A stretch of DNA of 64,000 nucleotides from JANNXQ01 sp031425095 (lineage in GTDB: Bacteria > Verrucomicrobiota > Verrucomicrobiia > Chthoniobacterales > Chthoniobacteraceae), in assembly GCA_031425095.1 (NCBI GenBank), contig JANPIS010000413.1, positions 1-64,000 on the forward strand, written 5' to 3'. Under the pieces are notes generated by a model, which was not told the DNA's origin, made no database searches, and was given only the letters and a program-made list of their open reading frames with translations. This document shows, one piece after another, positions 8,293 to 15,084 of this stretch (its first letter is position 1; each line of letters begins with the position of its first letter). The position numbers and the translations under genes are program-made.

Positions 8293-10323
8293 CTACGCTC
8301 CCGCCGTTTTCGCCCAGCAGCGGAGGGCTTCGGCGACGCTCCACGCTTGGGCGATGCAGCCGCGCGGAGTGTAAGGTTCCTCGGCATCGAAAATTTCATT
8401 GATCGAGCCAATGCAGGCGTGATCGAGGTGCGCGGTGAGACCTTCCAACCAGAGGCGCGCGCCGGCGCGGTCGTCGGGATGCACCTTAAGCCAGGCGTCG
8501 ATGAAGGGACCGATGAGCCAGGCCCAGACGGTGCCCTGATGATAGGCGGCGTCGCGGGCGCGGAGTTCTCCGAAGTATCGTGGCTTGTAATCGGGATGGC
8601 CAGGCGCGAGCGAGCGCAGGCCGAAAGGCGTGAGTAATTCTGTGCGCACCTTATCCAGCACCGCAGACCAGTGCGCTTCGTCGAGTACCGGATGGTGGAG
8701 CGAGATGGCGAGCACTTGATTCGGGCGGCAGGCCGGATCGTCACCTTGCTCGCCATCGACCAGATCGAGGAGATAGCCGCGTGCGTCCGTCCAGAAGCGA
8801 TGGTTGAAGGATTCGCGAGCGAGCGCGGCGTGCGCGGTGTAAGGCTGCGCGGCGTCGCTACCGAGCCAATCGGCGAGCAGACGCAGCGCATTGTACCAGA
8901 GCGCGTTGATCTCGACGGCCTTGCCGCGGCGCGGAGTGACGACCCAGCCATCGACCTTTGCATCCATCCAGGTCAGTTGATAACCGTCCGCGCCCTGCCG
9001 CAGCAGACCGTCGACGGGATCGACGGCGATGCCAAAGCGCGTGCCGCGCAGATGATGGTCGATGATCTCGACGAGCTTCGGAAGCAGATGTTCCAGCGTG
9101 CGGCGGTCGCCCGTGGTTTCGACGTAACGATCCAGCGCGTGAAAGAACCAGAGGGTGGCGTCGGCGGTGTGATAGACGCCCTCCCGCTTCCCGTCGGGAA
9201 AGTAATTAGGGATCAATCCATCGCGGATGTAGTGGCCGAATGTGCGCAGAATCCAGCCGGCTTCCTGATGCCGGCCCGTGGTGAGGGTGAGACCTTCGAG
9301 ACTGATCATGGTGTCACGGCCCCAATCGGTGAACCAATGATAGCCCGCGATGATCGTGCGCACTTCATCCCCCGCCGCCCGCGCACGCACCGCGTCCTCG
9401 ACGCGGCCCGCGGGCGTGATGATGAACTGATCCGCGGCGAGGACGAGTTCCGCCGCGGTGCCTTGCCGCACTTCAGGCACGGCGGCGGCGATGAGTCTCT
9501 GGCGACGCTCGAAGTCGGCCGCCTGCGCCGCCGCCGGATCGAGGGCAAGGATGGTGGGCCAATCCTCGGTCGAAGCAACGAAGGTCGCTGAACGATTGGG
9601 CCGCACTTCGATGTGAAATGCGCCCGGGCTCCAGAGCACCCCGCGCGAAGCATATCCGCGATCCGCTTCCATCTGATAGGCGATCTCGCTGAGTCGCCCG
9701 CCGTGATGGGTGAAGTGCGCGCGCTCGTCGTGAACGTAAATCCGCAGTGGGTAAGGCTGTTCGCTGGAGGAAACTTCGTAGCGGCGCTCCAGGATGCACA
9801 GCGAGTAACCTGATGGGGACGGCCCACCCACGTCATTTTCGTGCGGACGGAAATGCAGGGAAGGCCGCAATTCCAGCCGCGCGCAATCCTGCCCTGAGAG
9901 CAGACGGTAAGTCACATGCACGGTATTCTGCCCATGCACGAGGTGGACGGACTTCTCGATGGCGAAGCCTTCCGCGGCATAAGTCCAAACCGGTACTCCA
10001 TACTCGAGGCGAAACTCCCGGATGTAGTGTTCCGCGAGCGAGTCTTCATCGGGCCGCTGCGGCTCATCGCCGCCGATGAGCAGGCAGCGGCCATCCGGCA
10101 GGCGGAGATATTCGGCGAGGTGATTGAGCATCATCACCCGGCCATAGGGCGCGGGCAGCGCCGCCGTGAGCAGTCCGTGATAACGCCGTGAGACGAGCCC
10201 CGCGATCGTGCCCGAGGCGTAACCGCCGAGTCCATTGGTCAGCAGCCATTCGCGGCGGAGAATCTCGCGCGCGTGGTCCGCGTGCGCCTGCGCGATGTCG
10301 ATTCGGCGGGTGACGGTCGTCAT
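8293..10323 (-). CDS. glycogen debranching enzyme, GH133 amylo-alpha-1,6-glucosidase type
   Basis: A 676-residue enzyme. Residues about 15-220 form the N-terminal GDE domain (REWLLTNGLGGYASGTIAG, RRYHGLL). Residues about 260-665 form the (alpha/alpha)6 catalytic domain with GYHWFTDWGRDTMISLEGL, NYFPDGKREGVYHTADATLW, TWMDAKVDGWVVTPR and AAYHQGTVWAWLIGPF. These motifs are typical of archaeal/bacterial amylo-alpha-1,6-glucosidases that trim alpha-1,6 branches from glycogen. The start at 10323 overlaps the treZ stop as ATGA, so translation is coupled; a 45-codon upstream extension inside treZ was rejected. With treZ it suggests a glycogen-to-trehalose or oligosaccharide-salvage operon. Confidence 0.92.
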   Translation of the reverse strand: MTTVTRRIDIAQAHADHAREILRREWLLTNGLGGYASGTIAGLVSRRYHGLLTAALPAPYGRVMMLNHLAEYLRLPDGRCLLIGGDEPQRPDEDSLAEHYIREFRLEYGVPVWTYAAEGFAIEKSVHLVHGQNTVHVTYRLLSGQDCARLELRPSLHFRPHENDVGGPSPSGYSLCILERRYEVSSSEQPYPLRIYVHDERAHFTHHGGRLSEIAYQMEADRGYASRGVLWSPGAFHIEVRPNRSATFVASTEDWPTILALDPAAAQAADFERRQRLIAAAVPEVRQGTAAELVLAADQFIITPAGRVEDAVRARAAGDEVRTIIAGYHWFTDWGRDTMISLEGLTLTTGRHQEAGWILRTFGHYIRDGLIPNYFPDGKREGVYHTADATLWFFHALDRYVETTGDRRTLEHLLPKLVEIIDHHLRGTRFGIAVDPVDGLLRQGADGYQLTWMDAKVDGWVVTPRRGKAVEINALWYNALRLLADWLGSDAAQPYTAHAALARESFNHRFWTDARGYLLDLVDGEQGDDPACRPNQVLAISLHHPVLDEAHWSAVLDKVRTELLTPFGLRSLAPGHPDYKPRYFGELRARDAAYHQGTVWAWLIGPFIDAWLKVHPDDRAGARLWLEGLTAHLDHACIGSINEIFDAEEPYTPRGCIAQAWSVAEALRCWAKTAGA

Positions 10324-12206
10324 GACGCCGCAGATTCGGGGATCAGCAGCACCCCAGACTCGGCGGGCAGCTTCCAATTGTCTTCCGTATCGAGCGGCGG
10401 GGTGCCGCCTCCGCCGTAGCGCGGGTCTTCGCTCGACCACGCCAGCGCCCATTGGCATCCGAGCGGCGGGGCAAGTAAAGGCTCGGGCGCGGGATCGAGA
10501 TGCAGTTGTGGGCCGAGATTGATGAGTAAGAGGCGGTCGTTTTGCGCGCGCCCAAAGAACCGCAGCACGAAAGCCGTCGGCCCGAGCACCGCGCCGTCGT
10601 AAGTCCCGCGGCGCGCCTTGCCAAGCAGCGGATCGTTCCGGCGCAGGCGCAGCAGGTCGCGATGCAAGTGCAGCACCTCTTCGTGGCTCTCGCGTTCCCC
10701 AAAGTCGAGTTTGCAGCGGAGAAAGGTGTCCTCCAATTCGGGGTTCGGGACGAGCGCGGCGGTGTCTTCGGCGGCGATGCTGGGGAATTGCTTTAGAAAC
10801 TCCGCGCGCCCCGCCGCCACGGAGCGCGCCAGTTCGGGATTGTGATCGGCGAAGTAGAGGAACGGCGCCGAAGCTGCAAACTCCTGGCCTTGGAAGAGCA
10901 TTGGCGTATTTGGACCGAGCAAGAGTAACGTAGTCAGTGCCCGTAAGCGACCCGCACTGGTGACGGTGTGAATGCGGCGACCGACGAGCGAGTTGGCGAT
11001 TTGATCGTGATTCTGCATGAAGTTCACGAAATTCGTCGGATCGAGATCAAAGCCCGGCGTGCCTCTCCTCGCCTTCTGCCATTTGTAACGCTGCCCCTGA
11101 TAGAGGTAACCCCACTTGCACGCGGAGATGAACTCCTGCGGCGAGCCGTGATAGTCCGTGTAGTAGGCTTCGTTGCGGCCCGTCATCGCCACGATGGCCG
11201 CGTGGTGAAAGTCGTCATTCCACACCGCGTCGAGGCCGTAGCCGCCTGACTTCGGAGGACGCACGAGATGGCAGTGCTGCGTTTCATTCTCCGCCACGAG
11301 ATAAGTGCCGCGTCCTCGGGCTGCCTCACGCACCCGCTGGGCTACGGCTGCGAGCAGGTGTTCCGGCGAATCGTCGAAGATCTGCTGCGTGGCATCGAGG
11401 CGCAACCCATCGAGATGAAACTCTGCGATCCAATAGCCCGCATTCGCGATGAAGAATTCCCGCACCGGCGCACTGTGTTCGTCATCGAAACTGAGCGCAT
11501 CGCCCCACTCATTCTTGTAGCGCTCGCTAAAGTAGTGCGGCGCGAACTTCTTCAGATAGTTTCCATCCGGGCCGAGATGATTATAGACGACATCCAGGAT
11601 CACCCCAAGCCCGAGTGCGTGCGCGCGATCGACGAAGCGGCGGAAGTCATCCGGCTCTCCGTAGAGCCGCGTGGGTGCGAAGAGATTCACCCCATCGTAT
11701 CCCCACCCATGCTGGCCGGGGAAATCCGCCACGGGCATGACCTCGAGCAAGGTCACGCCCAGGTCGGCGAGATGCGGCAACTCCTCCAGCGCCGCGGCCC
11801 AGGTGCCATCGCGGGTGAAGGTGCCGATGTGCAGTTCATAGATCACCTGCCCCTCGCGCTGCACCCCGCGCCAAGCGCCATCCGACCACGCGAAGGCCCC
11901 CGGATCGACGATCCGCGACGCCCCATGCGGCCCGCGGGGTTGATAGCGCGTTGCCGGATCGGGGAAGGTCTCCCCATCGAGTTCGTAGCAATAGTGCATC
12001 CCGACGCACGCTTCCCCGACAGAACCCGACCAATAGCCTCCCGGCTCTCCACCCAGTTGTGCCGGGATGGCGTCGGTCAGGTCTTCCTTCGATCCGAAGA
12101 CCACGGAGACGCGCTGCGCCGCCGGCGCCCAAACGCGGAAATGCACGCCTCCTCCTGCCTGTACGTCCGCGCCCACCGGCAGCCGCCGTGACTCGCGCTG
12201 GGTCAT
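10320..12206 (-). CDS. treZ: malto-oligosyltrehalose trehalohydrolase
   Basis: A 628-residue GH13 enzyme that releases trehalose from maltooligosyl-trehalose. Order: N-terminal CBM48-like domain (HFRVWAPAAQRVSVVF), the TreZ signature VIYELHIGTFTRDGTW, then a catalytic barrel with nucleophile Asp271 (GLRLDATQQ), acid Glu306 (YLVAENE) and Asp401 (QNHDQIAN), and a C-terminal beta domain. Length is normal for the family. It overlaps both neighbours by ATGA junctions. No treY (maltooligosyltrehalose synthase) is in the window, so the substrate producer must be elsewhere. A second, diverged treZ lies at 54977-56866. Confidence 0.93.
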   Translation of the reverse strand: MTQRESRRLPVGADVQAGGGVHFRVWAPAAQRVSVVFGSKEDLTDAIPAQLGGEPGGYWSGSVGEACVGMHYCYELDGETFPDPATRYQPRGPHGASRIVDPGAFAWSDGAWRGVQREGQVIYELHIGTFTRDGTWAAALEELPHLADLGVTLLEVMPVADFPGQHGWGYDGVNLFAPTRLYGEPDDFRRFVDRAHALGLGVILDVVYNHLGPDGNYLKKFAPHYFSERYKNEWGDALSFDDEHSAPVREFFIANAGYWIAEFHLDGLRLDATQQIFDDSPEHLLAAVAQRVREAARGRGTYLVAENETQHCHLVRPPKSGGYGLDAVWNDDFHHAAIVAMTGRNEAYYTDYHGSPQEFISACKWGYLYQGQRYKWQKARRGTPGFDLDPTNFVNFMQNHDQIANSLVGRRIHTVTSAGRLRALTTLLLLGPNTPMLFQGQEFAASAPFLYFADHNPELARSVAAGRAEFLKQFPSIAAEDTAALVPNPELEDTFLRCKLDFGERESHEEVLHLHRDLLRLRRNDPLLGKARRGTYDGAVLGPTAFVLRFFGRAQNDRLLLINLGPQLHLDPAPEPLLAPPLGCQWALAWSSEDPRYGGGGTPPLDTEDNWKLPAESGVLLIPESAAS

Positions 12207-12748
12207 GTGTTCAGCACCGCCTTCCCATTACGCGGGTACGTATCCCGCGAACCCGCGACGCGCTGCCGCAAGGCCGGAGAGGCGCGATCCGCATCGTCGA
12301 GCAGGAGACGGTGCAGCACGGCGAGGCACACCCCCCAGACAAAGTGCGCCCCGAGCATGAGCGCATTGCGACGCATCGGATGCTCCGTCGCCGGACGGAG
12401 GATGCCCAGCGCCGGCAGCAACCCAAAGTAACTCAAGCTCCAGACGAGCGCACCCAGCAGCAGCCCGGCGAGCGTTGGCGAACCCAGCCGGCGCGTCGGA
12501 GCCGCCCCATAGATCGCCCCCGCTCCGCCACCGTAGGCAAAATGTGCGATGAGTGTAGCCGCGGACATCGCGCTGGCCGTCATCGGCACCCCGGCACGAC
12601 TGGCCACTGCTCCGGTGATCTCGCGCGGTGGGAGCGGATACCTCTCCCGCGCGGGCAGGCGTCGGTGCCACAACACCATCGCCGCCGTCATCGGTCCCGT
12701 GGCGACGACTCCGCAGATTCCCCCGAGAATGATGCGAGACCAATTCAT
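12203..12748 (-). CDS. multi-pass membrane protein, first gene of the treZ operon
   Basis: A 181-residue protein starting MNWSRIILGGICGVVATGP with four hydrophobic segments: about 5-25, 65-90, 100-125 and 140-160. The glycine-rich first helix and the AHFAYGGGAGAIYG motif remind me of DUF1440/DUF6789-like proteins, but I would not assign a family firmly. The stop overlaps the treZ ATG (ATGA). A role in solute handling or membrane adaptation alongside trehalose synthesis is only contextual inference. Confidence 0.7.
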   Translation of the reverse strand: MNWSRIILGGICGVVATGPMTAAMVLWHRRLPARERYPLPPREITGAVASRAGVPMTASAMSAATLIAHFAYGGGAGAIYGAAPTRRLGSPTLAGLLLGALVWSLSYFGLLPALGILRPATEHPMRRNALMLGAHFVWGVCLAVLHRLLLDDADRASPALRQRVAGSRDTYPRNGKAVLNT

Positions 12749-12755
12749 GGGCTGG

Positions 12756-13421
12756 TTACCGCCGAGATGTCGTTGCAGGATTTGCGCCCGGAGTGGCGAT
12801 TCCGCCATCGCGCCCTGACGGCGGCGCCGGGATGAGAGGTTCGGTAGTTTCCCGCAGGCGACCATCGAAGGACAGCACTTGATCCGCGCTCAAGGTGATC
12901 TGCTTCCCATCTGCAAAGGTCACCGTGCCGTCCGGCTTCACTTTCGTCCCATTGGGGAGTGCCAATTCCTGTTTGAGCTGCTCCGTCACGCCATTACGCG
13001 TGACCAGCGCCGCGCCGCTGGAGACCGTCACCCACTCGGTCGAGGAAAGGCCGACCTCCTCGCCCACTCGCTTCATCGGCGTGACGACCGAACTCACCGG
13101 CGCCGTGCCTTGCGGTGAAAGCGCTACTTCCTCAAAGGTGCCGCTCATGGTGAGGAGCTGATTATTCCGCAAGCTGGCCTTTTCACCGCTTGGCAAAGTC
13201 ACGCTGCCGTCGCCCTGTACCCGCAAGCCGTTTTCGAGCAGGATTTCCTTATCGACCTTTTGGGAAACTCCATTGCGCGTGAGCAGGACGGAAGTCCCGC
13301 TCTTGGTGAATCCGTCGCGCGCGGAGACCGTCCCGCCCGGCACCTCGCCCGGCACAGTGCCTTGCGCCAGGGATACCTGGCCGGCAACGGCCAAGAGCAG
13401 AGAAAGCAGTGAACTTTTCAT
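12756..13421 (-). CDS. secreted protein with two DUF6799-like repeats
   Basis: A 221-residue exported protein. The start at 13421 (MKSSLLSLLLAV) gives a signal peptide of about 19 residues (VSLA-Q). Two copies of the same module follow, each reading LLTRNGV/ALVTRNGV, then LENG/LPNG, then DGSVTLPSGE/DGTVTFADGK and ending LRNNQLLTMSG or LSADQVLSFDG. The second module is close to the single one in 2423-3565. It ends 7 bases before the next operon gene, so it may be co-transcribed with the treZ operon. Function is unknown; the module looks like a short beta-strand repeat. Confidence 0.8.
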   Translation of the reverse strand: MKSSLLSLLLAVAGQVSLAQGTVPGEVPGGTVSARDGFTKSGTSVLLTRNGVSQKVDKEILLENGLRVQGDGSVTLPSGEKASLRNNQLLTMSGTFEEVALSPQGTAPVSSVVTPMKRVGEEVGLSSTEWVTVSSGAALVTRNGVTEQLKQELALPNGTKVKPDGTVTFADGKQITLSADQVLSFDGRLRETTEPLIPAPPSGRDGGIATPGANPATTSRR

Positions 13422-13510
13422 GGAGTCCGAATCGCTGGCCGCGCCGGCCGCGGTCTTGTGAAATCGCGCCCCAGGCCAGCGCGGAACCCTGCCCGATTTC
13501 ATCAGGCACC

Positions 13511-13587
13511 ATGAATTACGTCTTCTACATCATGGCTGCGGTCACCGCGATCCTCGTCATCCTTAAAAATACCTCGGGCTCTACTGA
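13511..13587 (+). pseudogene. 25-residue hydrophobic peptide gene, one base short
   Basis: From the ATG at 13511 the frame reads MNYVFYIMAAVTAILVILK and then leaves frame in an AAAAA run (13565-13569). With six A's it would end KKYLGLY-stop at 13585-13587, giving a 25-residue single-helix peptide. A close relative of the same length and design (MNNSIFYIIGLIVVVVAILK...) is intact at 63623-63700, which supports this being a real gene family and the break a single-base loss or sequencing error. Confidence 0.5.
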
Positions 13588-13672
13588 AGCGGAGGATATG
13601 GGCCTTTGGCTCTGTCGCAAGGCTCAGGCGACACGTCAGGCCAAGTCGCCAGACGGCCCCGCCGATGCATCA

Positions 13673-14014
13673 TCATCTGCCACCCAGCACCACCGCCGCC
13701 GGCACCGCGGCATCCTCGACCGGAGTCTCCTTGAACGCGCCCACTTCCAGCACGCGCCCCTCCCGCAAAGTCACCGCGCTATCCACCAGCACCTTGCGTC
13801 CTTCGCCCTTGGTTTGTACCTCACGGAAAAGCCACACCTCCACCGGCACCCCGCCTTTCACCGAGCGAGATTGCGAGTAGGGCTCACCCAGCACCCGCCG
13901 CACTTCCGCGCCCGTCATGCCGGCGGAGACGCGCTGCTCCGCGCGAGTTCCGAGGCAGCCAGCAGACGCCGCGACACACACGAGAAAGAGGGACTTCAGC
14001 GGGAGACAATTCAT
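13673..14014 (-). CDS. BamE/SmpA-like small lipoprotein
   Basis: A 113-residue protein starting at 14014 with a signal peptide (LFLVCVAASAGC, lipidated Cys20). The mature part contains VSAGMTGAEVRRVLGEP, the classic motif of the BamE/SmpA/OmlA fold, followed by a strand with VEVWLFRE and VDSAVTLREGRVLEVG. BamE proteins act in outer-membrane assembly, but this fold is shared by many unrelated small lipoproteins, so a Bam role is not implied. Confidence 0.7.
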   Translation of the reverse strand: MNCLPLKSLFLVCVAASAGCLGTRAEQRVSAGMTGAEVRRVLGEPYSQSRSVKGGVPVEVWLFREVQTKGEGRKVLVDSAVTLREGRVLEVGAFKETPVEDAAVPAAVVLGGR

Positions 14015-14056
14015 TGCTCCTGAAGATCGCAATCGCGCACCGCCGCGAGCGTACCT

Positions 14057-14102
14057 AAAAAAGCATCCGGCGGCCCGACTCACGAGGGAGCCGGACCGCC
14101 GG
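14057..14102 (-). terminator. rho-independent terminator
   Basis: The plus-strand arms 67-81 and 88-102 (offset 14000) pair over 13 of 15 positions around a six-base loop (perfect outer CCGGCGG/CCGCCGG). On the minus strand the hairpin is followed by GATG and then six T's (plus-strand A-run 14057-14062). It sits 30 bases after the stop of the secreted protein gene 14133-14480. Confidence 0.65.
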
Positions 14103-14132
14103 TCGGGAGTTTTGCCTATTGCCGCCGCGGCG

Positions 14133-14480
14133 TTAGCGCGGGCTGCGCTGGCCACGGCCTTGCGGCACACTGCGGCGCGCTTCATTGGCCGCGAGATCGT
14201 TCGTCTGGAAGAAGCCACGCTCATTGTAGAACGTGCGCTTCCCCGCGAAGGTCTCCCCGACGATCAGCGGCGTCCGCACCAGCGTGTAGCCCACCCGGAA
14301 GGGATAGCGGACCACGCGCCAGGCCATCGGCGAATCATCGCCGGTGGCGGCACTCGTGGCCGCGCGGGCGTCCCGCGCCTGTGGACCGCCGGGATGCCCC
14401 GGTTTGTGGGCCGCGAGCGCCGTCCCATTCATGGTGAGCGCGGCGAGGAACGCCGCACAGAGGGAGGTTTTCAGTTTCAT
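14133..14480 (-). CDS. small secreted basic protein
   Basis: A 115-residue protein with a signal peptide (residues 1-23, cut after ALA-A). The mature part starts HKPGHPGGPQ, then contains a conserved-looking core WRVVRYPFRVGYTLVRTP followed by GETFAGKRTFYNERGF, and ends in a basic tail. I recall similar short exported proteins in Verrucomicrobiota but no named family. It is followed by a clear terminator, so the transcript is short, and 54 bases separate it from the GreA/GreB-like gene upstream. Confidence 0.65.
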   Translation of the reverse strand: MKLKTSLCAAFLAALTMNGTALAAHKPGHPGGPQARDARAATSAATGDDSPMAWRVVRYPFRVGYTLVRTPLIVGETFAGKRTFYNERGFFQTNDLAANEARRSVPQGRGQRSPR

Positions 14481-14534
14481 AGTACTCCCTGAATCGACCG
14501 CCTCGCCCCGGCCGCGCCCCTCCCGATAGCCCGT

Positions 14535-15032
14535 TCAGGCCCTCGGCGGAGCATGGTCCACCCCCACGATCTCCAGCGCGCGCTCTCCAGCCGGCGAGGG
14601 AAAGACAACCCGCTGCCCGGTGCGCGCATTCATCAGCGCCCGGGCCACCGGCGAAATCCAGCTCACCCACCCGCGCTCCGCATCCACCTCATCCACGCCC
14701 ACGATGCGATACCGCGTGACCGTGCCATCCTCCTCCCGCACCGTCACCGTCGCGCCAAAGCGCACCCGATCCGCCGGCTCCGGTTCCTCGGGCACGACCT
14801 CCGCCGAAGCCAGCGTCTGCTCCAGCTCCGCCAGCCGCCGTTCCACCGCCACCCGAGCCTCCGCCGGCAACGCCAGATGCTCTGCCCGCAGCCGCGCCCC
14901 TTCCGCGCGCATCCGCTCCGCCCCATCCGCCGTCAGGTAATTCTTCGCCCCCGGAGGCAGCGCCGCCGAAGCCCGCAGCGCCACCACCGGCTCCGGCGCA
15001 TCGTCATCTTCGCGGGTGAAGGCTTTGCTCAT
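14535..15032 (-). CDS. GreA/GreB-family transcription elongation factor
   Basis: A 165-residue protein. The start MSKAFTREDDD at 15032 matches the N-terminus common to GreA/GreB-like proteins of this group. Residues about 25-75 form a coiled-coil (YLTADGAERMRAEGARL, RLAELEQTLASAEV) and residues about 85-160 the FKBP-like C-terminal domain (VRFGATVTVREEDGTVTRYRIVG, WVSWISPVARALM, RALEIVGV). Such factors stimulate transcript cleavage in backtracked RNA polymerase. The coiled-coil is shorter than in E. coli GreA, nearer to Rnk/GreB-like variants. Confidence 0.85.
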   Translation of the reverse strand: MSKAFTREDDDAPEPVVALRASAALPPGAKNYLTADGAERMRAEGARLRAEHLALPAEARVAVERRLAELEQTLASAEVVPEEPEPADRVRFGATVTVREEDGTVTRYRIVGVDEVDAERGWVSWISPVARALMNARTGQRVVFPSPAGERALEIVGVDHAPPRA

Positions 15033-15084
15033 GGGGAAAAGTGGCTGCTCCCACACATCGTTGCATGCATCAGTCTTGGATGCC

